Shown piece by piece: positions 48,471-58,386 of a DNA stretch of 64,000 nt (position 1 is the stretch's first letter; every line of letters starts with the position of its first letter). The notes beneath the pieces are model-generated. The model worked only from the letters and a program-made list of their open reading frames with translations, had not been told where the DNA came from and searched no databases. The stretch lies in contig NC_067203.1 of assembly GCF_026262505.1 (NCBI RefSeq), positions 744,001 through 808,000 on the forward strand. The letters are read 5' to 3'. The position numbers and the translations under genes were made by a program. This stretch comes from Trichomonas vaginalis G3 (Eukaryota > Parabasalia > Trichomonadida > Trichomonadidae).

Positions 48471-49570
48471 AGCAAGTGCCCTAGTAGTTTTAATTTTTTA
48501 ATGATAAAAAGTGAGCGTATCTTGAATGCAAATTTATATGGGGTTAATAAAGGATTAGAATGAGGTGTTGGTGGAATGCATATATTGTTCCACAAAATCT
48601 TTCCTGATGGGCATGAAGTGCATTGTGTGAAACTAGGTCCATTACATGTCTTACAGCTGCTGTCACATCGCTCGCAAGTACCGCGACCTGTATCATATGT
48701 CGCATCTGTAGTTTGATCGCATGGTCCGTAGCATCTTCCGTTGTACATCTTTGTTCCTTGGATGCATTGATCACAAATAAAACTGCTGGAGCAAGAATAA
48801 CAATTGGAGGTACAATTATACACAGTTTCAACAGAAAAACATCCATCTCCAGTGTATTGTGTTTCTGTACCATCATAAATCACAGGGCTTGTAACTATGG
48901 AGTTGTTAATGAATGAAGAACCGCCGTAGCCACAAGCTTTCCAAGGACTTGTGTCAGCCCATCTACCTCCTGGGCCTCCACGCCATCCACCGCCCCCACC
49001 AGCTCCTGGTATATAGTCTGAATCTACTCCTTTACCTCCTGTTCTCGAAGAGCCGCTTTCTTCAATTCGAACTACATTTGTATTGCTAGTCCATCCAAGA
49101 TGATACCCAATTCCACCAGCAGGGCCTCCTTTATGTTTGTCACAGCCTCCTGAGCCGCCGCCCGCAAGCATGATGGTAATATCAGTATTTGCAACTTTAA
49201 CTTCAGAAGATCCACCCCCACTTCCGGAATAATCGTCTGGGGTCTTAAACCATTCTGTATCGTCACCTGCATCGCCGCCATCAGGCCATCCGCCTGTTGA
49301 GCGACTATTGCAACTGGCTTCTTTACTCTCGCCAACATTGAACGTCACTGTCATACTACCTTTAACATCGATATAACCTCGAATCAAAGCACCATTTCCG
49401 CCTTCTCCGGCAGGGTCATTCGAATAGCAAGCTCGACCACCACTTGCACCTTGGATCTTTATAAGATGGCGGCCAGCAGGTAAATCTACATTTTTACTTT
49501 GACTCTTGCACTCCCATTGGTATGATACAAATAGGTAAAACAGGGTCTGATGCTTTTAAATTACATTGTT
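48461..49570 (-). pseudogene. Glycine-rich / furin-like surface-protein gene fragment
   Basis: The open frame has no ATG and is stopped near 49570, so the 5' end is missing. It reads LPAGRHLIKIQGASGGRACY, then a Gly-rich domain (GAGGGGGWRGGPGG, CGYGGSSFIN) of the kind in ALK/LTK-like receptors. Two Cys-rich furin-like repeats follow (NCYSCSSSFICDQC, CKTCNGPSFTQCTSC). The end (KIRSLFIIKKLKLLGH) lacks the usual membrane anchor, so the 3' end is also not original. Surface families with this domain pair are expanded in trichomonads. It is a fragment; the parent gene is not in the window. Confidence 0.6.
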
Positions 49571-49751
49571 TTTCCAACATAGAATATTAAAATTCCTTTT
49601 CCAATTCTATGCCAGCTTATACAGAGGGAGTATGATGTGTTGTGAGGTCTTCGGCAAAAACGTCAAATCGGCGAAACCTGACACGACAAAAGGTTAAAAT
49701 TCTTAACCTTAAATTTTATTTATCAAAAACAAATACATATAATATATTATA

Positions 49752-52700
49752 TTAAGTTGTTTCATTATTATTCATGGTGTTTTCATCATTAAGAGCTGCT
49801 AAAAGTGCTTCAATTGTTGAATTTGTGAAAGGAGTCCTTCTGATCTTTTCTTTTAGATCAATTAGTTCTGTTGCGATATTTGGTGGTGTTTGGATAAAGT
49901 AAGGACCTTGGTTTTTGAAAATTTCGTCCATTTTTTCGTGAAGATTTCTCAAATTTTCAGCAAAACCATTATAAATTCCTTCAATATTAAATGCATCATC
50001 ATGGTAAGGACGTAAATGAGCTTCAAACATGCTAATTACGTATTCTAAATTATTCATTGAAAAATAGAAGAAGAAATCAGCGAAATAAGAAGCAGAGTAT
50101 GCACGGTTCCGTATAAATTTATCATATGTGATGATAAACAATGGTTTCAGCTTATTAAAAACTAAATCTAACTGTTCATTTGAAGCTTTATGAGAAACAC
50201 TTCCTAAATATGAAAGGATTGCATTAATAACTCTTACTGGACCGGATATTTCGTCTAAAGCCTTCTTCAAAAAGGAGATAACGATATTAAATCTGATTTT
50301 AAACGGATAGAGTAGATCTTGGTGCAAATCTTGGAACAGATCTAATATTGCAAATATATCCATGACAATTTCTTGGTCTAGTTCATCAATTTTGATTTTA
50401 TCCAAAATTATGAAGAAAAGATCAATTATTTCTGCAAAAGTTTGGTCCTCAAAGTAGTGTGTGAGTGAGAAATTGAATTTGTGAGCTATAATGTACGTAT
50501 AAATGAATCTAAAAGATAAAAATTTTGTTTCAGCTTTCAAAGCGAGGATTTTGCTAATCTTAGCGAATCCATTCATCAATGTCAAGAACTCATATGATGT
50601 TGGATTCATTACAATTCTTTTTTCGAAGCAAAATGTGAAATATTTGAACAATTTCAAAACAATTTCGAAAATTTCATCATCGTCGCTGTATGTATTGAGT
50701 AAATTGATCATTAAATCGTAATAATTGATCAAAATCCATTCGAACACTTTACAAAAAGTGTCAAAATTTTGACAGCCATCGAAAAGACCTTTGATACAAT
50801 ACAAAAACGATAAAGTGCTATCTCTTTCTGACCAATTCATATTGATTAATTGGTCGAATCTCTTTTCGAAAAATAACAAGTGCTGATTCAGCTTCTTTTG
50901 GGTTTTGATGTTCTTTGAGTACGTCTTGTGCAGTAAATAAATGATTTCGCAACGAGTTTCAAGGTCAATTCTCTTGTCAACTGGAATTTGGACGTTCGAA
51001 TTGCAGATATCAAATAATTTGGGGCTGTTTATGATATCTGATAACTCTACGATGATGCTGATCGTAAGTTGGACAACAACACCGTTTTCTTGGTAAATTT
51101 TCAACAAATTTATCAAAAATTCAACAATTATTGATTGAAACTCTGGCTGGAGCTTTGCAATGTCTTGTTTTGCAGATCTGATAAAGTGTAAGATCGAAGA
51201 AACGATGTAGCTTCCAAAAATTTCATAAGATTTTCTTATTTGAGGTAATACTGGCTGAATTATGTTAATTGTTGAAAGTACATACTTTATCAGTGAATGT
51301 TTGAACTGATTGCACTGCTTATCATGCTTAGGGGATAAAAATAAGTAGTCATCAGTGTATTTCACGTTAAATCTGCTTGAAATGATCAAAATATTGATCG
51401 CCAAGGCAATAAATGAGTACTCTACGTTAACTCTGTCTCTGATATTTGTCAAAAATGTCTTAAATCTCTGATCAAAAGAGGTAAAACGGGCAGGATTAGC
51501 TTGTAAGATCAAGAATAAGGGAGCAAAGTCTTCTGTTGTTAATTCTGGTTCTAAAATCCATGTATTGCATGCGTTTTGGTCGGAATAAAATTTTGAAAAT
51601 AAAATTTGAGAATAATTTGTATAAATTTGGTCGAAATAATTGTTAAACATTGTAGCCTTCTGTATTTTGGTGGCAGATATCGAAATTGAGCCCCAGAACT
51701 GGAGTAAATTTCTGCAAATGTCCAAACTTGCGTCTTTGTTAAAATCAATGGACAAAAGTGAGATTTTTGTAAACTCCAGCACGTTATCGAAGAATGTCTT
51801 AGCAAAATTCAAAGAAATAAACTGTTGGAGAGGAATAATTTTTCCAAATTTCGAAATAATCCTGGAAAGATGGAAATAACATTCCCTGTTGATGTCACGT
51901 GAAAAATATTGATTTAATCCAAGCGTAAATGAAGTGACCAAATATCTTAATTTTTCTTTCAGAATTTCTTTGGAAGGATGAGATATTATTAATCTAAGGA
52001 TTGTAAGTGAAAGTAATACAGCATCTGAAGAGCTGTTAAATACAATATCAAATAATTTTTCGATAATTTTGAATTTTTCGAAGTTTTGGTACCAGACCAA
52101 TGGGTAGTACGTATACAATTTTTCTGTTTCGTTGGAATCTTTGTGAAATGTCAAGCAATCTTTGAATAAATTCAAACAATCAAGAAGAACAGGATGCAAA
52201 GGCTGATCAATGTATTTGATAGAGACCTCGAGCATTTTTGGTAAAAATAATTTATAAAAATTGCTCCTAATTTTGATAAAATCGAAATTTGTAACATTAA
52301 ATTCGAAATTTTTAAAAATTCTTATGAATTCTTGGAATGTTCTATAAGCAAGCTTCTGCGCTATTGGTACTTCAGTGGATGTCAGATCATATACTTTGAC
52401 TAAACCCGATGTTTCTTGAAATTGTTTATTTTCTGCATAAAAAATGAGTAATACTGCAATAATTGAAGCAATCAAGTTGAATACTGAGTCATTTAGATTG
52501 ATATGTGAGATATTTTTGTTAATAAACATGAAAATTTGTCCTAAAAACTGATTTGTATAAGTTTCTGAGATAGAAAAGTCTAAATTATAAAGGGAATTTC
52601 TCAGAAACTCTAGTGTTATGCTGATTTTCCTTATATCGTTCACTTTGTCTAAATAAGTAAAAAATGTGATGATATTTTCTGGATTTTTTTGTATTTGATT

Positions 52701-52787
52701 CATTAAAACTATATTTTCCTGTGAGTTTGGCTGATTTATCGCAGTCTCAACTATTTCGTTCAATTTGTTGAGCTGCTCATCAGTCAT
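49752..52787 (-). CDS. Exportin-7-like karyopherin
   Basis: 1011 residues from ATG 52787 (MTDEQLNKLNEIVETAI); the frame upstream to 52844 starts with TTG and adds 19 doubtful residues. The protein is an alpha-helical HEAT-like array throughout. The segment KVFEWILINYYDLMINLLNT...VLKLFKYFTFCFEKR parallels the exportin-7 block FEWIYPSYMPILQRAIELW...VLKLMAELVHNR. Size is close to that of XPO7/RanBP16 (about 1090). Such proteins bind Ran-GTP and carry cargo through nuclear pores. Exportin-4 or a divergent Xpo1 are less likely alternatives. No introns seen. Confidence 0.65.
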   Translation of the reverse strand: MTDEQLNKLNEIVETAINQPNSQENIVLMNQIQKNPENIITFFTYLDKVNDIRKISITLEFLRNSLYNLDFSISETYTNQFLGQIFMFINKNISHINLNDSVFNLIASIIAVLLIFYAENKQFQETSGLVKVYDLTSTEVPIAQKLAYRTFQEFIRIFKNFEFNVTNFDFIKIRSNFYKLFLPKMLEVSIKYIDQPLHPVLLDCLNLFKDCLTFHKDSNETEKLYTYYPLVWYQNFEKFKIIEKLFDIVFNSSSDAVLLSLTILRLIISHPSKEILKEKLRYLVTSFTLGLNQYFSRDINRECYFHLSRIISKFGKIIPLQQFISLNFAKTFFDNVLEFTKISLLSIDFNKDASLDICRNLLQFWGSISISATKIQKATMFNNYFDQIYTNYSQILFSKFYSDQNACNTWILEPELTTEDFAPLFLILQANPARFTSFDQRFKTFLTNIRDRVNVEYSFIALAINILIISSRFNVKYTDDYLFLSPKHDKQCNQFKHSLIKYVLSTINIIQPVLPQIRKSYEIFGSYIVSSILHFIRSAKQDIAKLQPEFQSIIVEFLINLLKIYQENGVVVQLTISIIVELSDIINSPKLFDICNSNVQIPVDKRIDLETRCEIIYLLHKTYSKNIKTQKKLNQHLLFFEKRFDQLINMNWSERDSTLSFLYCIKGLFDGCQNFDTFCKVFEWILINYYDLMINLLNTYSDDDEIFEIVLKLFKYFTFCFEKRIVMNPTSYEFLTLMNGFAKISKILALKAETKFLSFRFIYTYIIAHKFNFSLTHYFEDQTFAEIIDLFFIILDKIKIDELDQEIVMDIFAILDLFQDLHQDLLYPFKIRFNIVISFLKKALDEISGPVRVINAILSYLGSVSHKASNEQLDLVFNKLKPLFIITYDKFIRNRAYSASYFADFFFYFSMNNLEYVISMFEAHLRPYHDDAFNIEGIYNGFAENLRNLHEKMDEIFKNQGPYFIQTPPNIATELIDLKEKIRRTPFTNSTIEALLAALNDENTMNNNETT

Positions 52788-53205
52788 TCCAAAATTCTGA
52801 GAAAAAATTGCAAATTGACATGTAAAATATGATTTACATGGCAAGGATTAAATGAGAAAGTCAAATATGAGTTTACTGAGATATTGCCTGACCAATAGCA
52901 TATCATAATAATGGCTGAACAACATCAGACAAACTCCAATAACATTAGATTACAAATTCTATGATATATCTCAAATATTGATTAATAACAAACTTGTTTT
53001 GATCATAACTATGTTCAAAGTGTTTGAATAAAAATAGATATCATACTTTAACCCAATATGATTGATAATTTTTCCAGAATTGCAATGTTTTGTTGAGATT
53101 TACTGCCAACTTCATGTATTATTGTGTAATAAGCAAAATATATTTTTGTAGATTATAATATGTTTAATTCTTTAAGTATTTATAACAAACAAACAAAATA
53201 ATTTA
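52788..53205. other. Intergenic
   Basis: AT-rich DNA between two minus-strand genes; should hold the promoter of the exportin gene and the 3' end of the next. Nothing further recognised. Confidence 0.5.
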
Positions 53206-54147
53206 TTATTTATTGAAAAATTTAGCAATTTGAGTTCTTGGAAGGTCAATTTGTGGATGTCCTGACATTGACTCTTTTGCCAAAGCAGAAATTGAGTATC
53301 TAACTATTTTTCCGCCTGATGTAGTAAAAAGAAACTCATTCGTTACAGAAAAGAAAGGTTTCGACTTTGATTTCGATTTGATTTCGTATTCCAAGCATCT
53401 TAAACTGTTTTCTCCTTTTTCATTGACGCAATAAAAAGTAATTAAGCCATTTTGTCGATCAACATGAAGTGGAGTAAGATTTGCAATCGGAGTATTATTG
53501 TTATACGAAAATTGTGCAACTAAATCCTTTTCTGACAAAATTACTGCCTGACCATTGGATAAAGCGGCCAAACAGCCTTTGTAACCTGGGATAGGGGTTA
53601 TGTAACTCACTGTTGAATGCAAATTATATGTTTGATTATTCCTTGTCTCTAAATCAATCACAGAAACCTTTTGTCTTGTATCGCAAGTGAATAATTTATC
53701 ATTGGCTATGCACATCGCAGTGATCTTAGCAGATATTGGTAATGTCAAGGTTTGTATTCCATTGTAATTCCAGAAATTAATCGTATTATCTTCTCCTGTT
53801 GAAATAAATAAAGTATTTTTATCTTTTGTTGGGACTAGCTGTGTCACAACACCTTTGTGAGCTTTGGATGCTCCCGGTGTTGTAAAAGATTGTAATAAAT
53901 TCAAGTTTAGATCAAATTCAGAAACTGTTCCGTTTTTGAATCCTATAATCCAGCCACCTCTTGGCGAAACACACCATGATGATGGTATTAAACTGAGTGT
54001 ATGCGTAGAATTGTTGTTATTAATCGATTTTACGGAAACAAATCCGCCTTTATCAATAACTAAAACATTGTAGCCATCTTCACTAGCTTGGATTCCAATT
54101 GTTGTTGCAGAAACACTTCCATAATCAATCGAAAACCAAGAACCCAT
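53206..54147 (-). CDS. WD40/beta-propeller protein, unassigned
   Basis: 313 residues from ATG 54147 (MGSWFSIDYG); the frame upstream to 54159 begins with TTG. Blade-like units: YNVLVIDKGGFVSVKS, GGWIIGFKNGTVSEFDL, LFISTGEDNTINFWNY, KLFTCDTRQKVSVIDL, ALSNGQAVILSEKD, EFLFTTSGGKIVRYS. That gives about six or seven blades with weak WD signatures. PLAA-like or PWP-type small propellers are possible relatives, but I cannot name an orthologue. The basic KSKSKSKPFF loop is a peculiarity. A scaffold role is the default for such proteins. Confidence 0.65.
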   Translation of the reverse strand: MGSWFSIDYGSVSATTIGIQASEDGYNVLVIDKGGFVSVKSINNNNSTHTLSLIPSSWCVSPRGGWIIGFKNGTVSEFDLNLNLLQSFTTPGASKAHKGVVTQLVPTKDKNTLFISTGEDNTINFWNYNGIQTLTLPISAKITAMCIANDKLFTCDTRQKVSVIDLETRNNQTYNLHSTVSYITPIPGYKGCLAALSNGQAVILSEKDLVAQFSYNNNTPIANLTPLHVDRQNGLITFYCVNEKGENSLRCLEYEIKSKSKSKPFFSVTNEFLFTTSGGKIVRYSISALAKESMSGHPQIDLPRTQIAKFFNK

Positions 54148-55608
54148 CTTTTGAAACAAAAAGTGTCGAATCGAAAAATCATTATGAAATCAGTTCTTCC
54201 AATATAAAAAATCTCTTCTCTATGAGCAATGTATGAAACACTTCCATTCCAGATGGTGATATGGTGTATTCATTCCCTCTAAGATTATAATGTTCCCCAA
54301 ATTGAAAAGGTGACCAAACTATTTTTTGAAAGTCCGCCATAACTTTAATGGTACTATTTCAGCGTGTACAATGAATACAAAAATTCTAAGAGTGCCACAT
54401 AAAATAGTACTTTAGACTTGAGTTAATGCTACCAAGCAAATGTTAAAAAGATGACTTTAGTGTTTTGATAATCAAAGATTAAAATCATTATTGTCTAAAT
54501 CAATAATCATAACGACAGAAGTTAATGTTTTTTCATCAGTGCTTTAAATCCACTTTTAAAAGTATACCTCAAAAATCAAAATATCAAAAAAAAATTGGCC
54601 GATAGGTTTGGCTTTAATTTTTGTCTGCTTTTATGATTTGATATGGATGTTATAATTTTAAAAGTTGAGCCAAATTCACCAATAGATTTTTGAGATTTGC
54701 AAATACTCAATAATTTTCAGCGTGTTATCTTTTATTAAAAGAACTATTTGGTTTCAGTATCATATAAATTGATATTTACTTTCTATTTGAACCTTCATTT
54801 AGCTAATGATTTAATAATACAGATTTCATCTAGTCCTTATAAGAGAATTTTGAATTTGTTATAATAAAAAAACAAACAGATATAGCTTACACTTCTATAA
54901 TAAAGATACCTTTTATAGAAATCAGTATGAAATGTGTTTTGGCTTATTGGAAGCATATCAGACATAATCGCCATAATCAAAAAATCTATATACCCAATAA
55001 GTAATAAATTTGTCGATATAGATTTTCCATAAAATTAGTTTTTAGTCTGATCTTAAAATAAATTTAATTTTTTATAAAAAAAATCACATTTAAAAGTACC
55101 TTTTTAGTAGCTCGAAATCCTGTTGGTGGATTTCGGGCGTACTTCAAAATTAGCTTTTCTTCTACATATGCAAGCTATATTTTAAATATGGGGCAAATCG
55201 GATCGGCGAAAGGAGTTTAGTTACCTTTCCAAATTGATTGAATTAACTTTTTTATCTATCAATTTATAATAAAAAATGTCTTTTGAAGCAAATTACATTT
55301 AATCAAATAGTATAAATTCTTATTGTTACCAGTTTTTTATAAATTGTGTGATTCGGAGTATTCTCGAAGAGCTACATACAAAATACCTATTTAAAAGATA
55401 TTATCATATCATAAACTATTTATTTTTATGATCAGAAGCAATAAATATTCAATGAAATTTTGGATCAAAATCACTCCAAAAAATAAAAGCCCTTGATTTA
55501 AATTTATTCATCATCACCAATATATGTCATATCTAAAAATCATACTTGTAAGTTCAAAATCTAACCAGAGCGATTTTACGGTTTATGCGGTTTTGGTCGG
55601 CCTTTCGA
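54148..55608. other. 1.46-kb intergenic region
   Basis: AT-rich DNA between the divergent WD40 and eL13 genes. I see no gene, tRNA or long repeat. A short stretch (55110-55140, TCGAAATCCTGTTGGTGG) is GC-richer but not recognised. The eL13 promoter must be at the right end. Confidence 0.5.
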
Positions 55609-56178
55609 ATGGTAGCTAAGAACAACCAGATTCCTAATGATCACCTCCGTAAATACTGGTATCACCGTGTAAAGACATTCTTTGACGATCCAGCACGTGC
55701 TCAGCGTCGTCGTAACGCTCGCAACCTTCGCGCTAAGAAGATTGCCCCACGTCCAGCTGAAGGCCCACTCCGCCCAATCGTCCGCTGCCCAACAGTTCGT
55801 TACAACATGAAGACACGTTTAGGCCGTGGTTTCACACCAAAGGAACTCGTCGCTGCCGGATTCGATCCAGCTCTTGCTCGTTTCCAGGGCATTGCTGTTG
55901 ATGCTCGCCGTGCCCACTCAAAGGATGCTATGGTTAAGCAGAACGTTGAACGCCTTCAGGCTTACAAGGCTCGCCTTATCAAGGTAAAGAAGGGCGAGAC
56001 AGTCGAGCAGGTTAACGATGCTGCCCTCTTCGCTCTTCCAAAGGCTCAGAACGAAATCAAGTTCCGTGTTATCAAGGCTGAAGAGGCCAAGAAGGATCTC
56101 TTCAAGGAGAAGACAGATAAACTCAAGGCTTTCCGTGAGGCTAAGAAGGAAAAGGCTGCTGCCAAGCATAAGAAATAA
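55609..56178 (+). CDS. RPL13: 60S ribosomal protein L13 (eL13)
   Basis: 189 residues with the family's fixed start MVAKNNQIPNDHLRKYWYHR and the core QRRRNARNLRAKKIAPRPAE, RPIVRCPTVRYNMKTRLGRG, FTPKELVAAGFDPALARFQG, then VDARRAHSK. It belongs to the large ribosomal subunit. An in-frame ATG 24 bp upstream (55585) would add eight residues absent from the family, so 55609 is preferred. Codon use is much richer in C-ending codons than the neighbours, as expected for a highly expressed gene. The basic C-terminal KEKAAAKHKK tail is typical. Confidence 0.95.
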   Translation: MVAKNNQIPNDHLRKYWYHRVKTFFDDPARAQRRRNARNLRAKKIAPRPAEGPLRPIVRCPTVRYNMKTRLGRGFTPKELVAAGFDPALARFQGIAVDARRAHSKDAMVKQNVERLQAYKARLIKVKKGETVEQVNDAALFALPKAQNEIKFRVIKAEEAKKDLFKEKTDKLKAFREAKKEKAAAKHKK

Positions 56179-56985
56179 ACTGGTTCGTTATATCACTACT
56201 CTTACAAATACAATTTTTTCAAAAATGATATTTTTGATCAAAAATAAAAAGAATAAGTTCTTGTTGATTTCTCTTGTTATTTTTTTATAAGTCTTTTGAT
56301 GCTTTGTGAATACAAGAAAAAAAAAATTAATATGAAATTTCATAATTAACAAAATCTACTTTAATAGCCGTGATATTTACTATCACATGATTTCTTATGA
56401 TTCCCAAAAGAAAATGCAGGATCAAAATTTAACCTCTTAATCTTTTTGGTAAAAAAGGGGGTTGGCGTCCTAAGGCGTCCTAGTGTAAATTTCTCAAAAT
56501 TGTGATATTTACATCACATTTTTGAGAGGTTTATGGGCGTCCTAAGGGAAAATTGAATAGCTAGGGCGTCCCGAATTTTCATTCTAAGATTTAAATATAT
56601 TATATACTTAAGTATAATACAAGCAATATAAAAATTAAATTTTTATTATGTTAACTTATAAGAAATTTTTTTGAATTATCGTTGATTTATTGTAATCTTT
56701 CCAGGCTATACTTTTGAAATCAACATTACCTGTCATACGCATTAATGTAGTAGATGTCCAGGTGTAGCTATTATATCCCAGCAATATTGGTATTTTATCA
56801 TTGTAAGATATCAAAATGAAGCGTTTTTTCAGATATAATTTTTCGTAAATTTTTCAAAAATAAGATGGTAAAAAAGCCTCGACTTGCTCGAAAAATAACA
56901 ATTTTTTTACTTGTAAAAATAACCCTTTTACAGCATGGGCAGCTATTCAATCACTATTTCTTTTTCTAAAAGTATATTTTTCAAA
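56179..56985. other. Spacer with hairpin flanked by GGCGTCC repeats
   Basis: No gene. At about 56463-56575, GGCGTCC occurs four times (GGCGTCCTAA, GGCGTCCTAG, GGCGTCCTAA, GGCGTCCCG) around a 34-base hairpin (stem CTCAAAATTGTGAT with ATCACATTTTTGAG). The left end of Maverick C must lie somewhere between 56.2 and 57.09 kb. Confidence 0.5.
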
Positions 56986-57035
56986 AAAAAATTAAGATCA
57001 AATTCGACAATTTCTAAAAAAAAAAAAAAGGGAGT

Positions 57036-57068
57036 GGGGCTTCCAGGGGCTGCGCCCCTTCTAGCCCC
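57036..57068. other. 33-bp GC hairpin (twin of 7498-7530)
   Basis: GGGGCT...AGCCCC with an inner AGGGGC-TGC-GCCCCT stem, next to a run of A. Reading from the 57095 gene's stop, it lies 27-59 bp downstream, followed by T on that strand, as in Maverick A behind the methylase gene side. Confidence 0.7.
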
Positions 57069-57094
57069 GAAGATGTTTAGTATAAATGAAGTTT

Positions 57095-57904
57095 TTATTC
57101 TGAGTCAAAGTTCGGGTCTTCTGCGTTATATGCAACGTAATTGAACCATATCTTGTATGGATGGTTCAAATCCGATGAAACAGAAATGGTTTCACCGGGG
57201 ACTAATACCAAGTTTCCTTCCCAGTAGGCTTGACCATTGCTAAAGAATATGCAAACCAATTCTTCGAATACAATTTCTTGTCCACTTTTGCGTTGGAAAA
57301 TGACTCTCACACGGTCACCTGGAATGACTCCATCTTTTTCGTTGTCTTCATTCTGTAACGAAATAGTACGAACGAGGAAATGGTTGACAATTTCAACTTG
57401 GAATTCGCAAGGAGTTGTGCGAAAAACCCAGCCAACATTTTCGGCTCCGTACTCGTCAGCTAGTTCATCCTGGTCATAGCTGTACGAGTACGGAGTGAAG
57501 TTTATGGCTGCACGGGCAAATTGAATTTGAATTGGGCTGCGTAAGGTAGGAAGCAACTGGTTGAAGAGTCGTTCTTGAAGTACTCTTACAAGAGTGGGAC
57601 AATAGCGGACAAGTTCGTCTGCATATTGAATTGAATTCGAACAAATTTGTTCGAATTGGACTGTCGCCGAAACTAGTTGACCAAGAGCTGTAGAATACTC
57701 TGAGGTCTGTTCTATACTTTCTTCTATAGAAGAAGCCATGTATTCATCAGCTTTTGACTGCAATTGTTGGCGCAATTGGAAGTTAGATTGCTCGGGGTCA
57801 AAGCGAGTCTTTGGAGTGTCATCTGGGACTGGGAGTGACCGTGTAGGATGATAATCCTCTTCCTGGATAGTTGAATCGGAATCGCTACTGTCTTGGTATG
57901 ACAT
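57095..57904 (-). CDS. Maverick C hypothetical protein, 269 aa
   Basis: Fully open from ATG 57904. The N-terminal 75 residues are acidic and disordered (SDSDSTIQEEDYHPTRSLPV). A helical part follows (SATVQFEQICSNSIQYADEL), then a beta-rich C-terminal half (VGWVFRTTPCEFQVEIVNHF, GDRVRVIFQRKSGQEIVFEE) of jelly-roll-like rhythm. It could be the penton or minor capsid protein of C by place and fold type, but no family mark is visible. It is divergent from the 1131-aa gene. Confidence 0.5.
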   Translation of the reverse strand: MSYQDSSDSDSTIQEEDYHPTRSLPVPDDTPKTRFDPEQSNFQLRQQLQSKADEYMASSIEESIEQTSEYSTALGQLVSATVQFEQICSNSIQYADELVRYCPTLVRVLQERLFNQLLPTLRSPIQIQFARAAINFTPYSYSYDQDELADEYGAENVGWVFRTTPCEFQVEIVNHFLVRTISLQNEDNEKDGVIPGDRVRVIFQRKSGQEIVFEELVCIFFSNGQAYWEGNLVLVPGETISVSSDLNHPYKIWFNYVAYNAEDPNFDSE

Positions 57905-58386
57905 TGAGCTAAAATGAAGTGAAAAAGACCAACCACTTTATTTTTTCAAATAAGAGTTTAAAATAAACCGTTTTCGTCAACGGTAACCCCCTCTATTTTT
58001 TTATTTTATTTAATAGTTACCGTTGGCAAACCGTTCCATCTCAAATATTGAATGAACTATAAACGTTTTTTGTTTTCTATATATACTTTTTTGTCCAACG
58101 GTAAAACTTTTTACACAACGGTTTTTGAGAGTCGTCGCCGTTGACTTTTTTTGTAGAGCACTCAAAATAGTATAACTTTGTCCGGACAAGTAAGGGTCTA
58201 TCGTCGCTACAGGAAAAGTTACAGGCGTTTCAAGGAAGTATACTTTGAGAAGCCTTTTCCCCTTATAGAATGAGATAGGACGGTTATTTTACAAAACTGA
58301 CAACAGTTTGACCGAGTAGTTTTTTGTGCTGAACAAAAAGTGTCATATAAACATCTGTCAAAAGCCGCTTTTTAACTTCACTTAAA
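57905..58386. promoter_or_regulatory. Divergent spacer with CAACGGT-type iterons
   Basis: Between the 269-aa and 1131-aa genes are at least seven copies of AACGG/CCGTT: about 57967, 57978, 58019, 58029, 58096, 58116 and 58138. Several have the form CAACGGTAA or its inverse. They occur on both strands within 180 bp. CAACGG is a known Myb recognition core, and Trichomonas uses Myb regulators, so a binding array is a reasonable guess. Confidence 0.5.

Noticed and set aside
48544-48876. Overlapping frame in the glycine-rich gene fragment
   Set aside because: Shadow frame; the furin-like Cys pattern is in the other frame.
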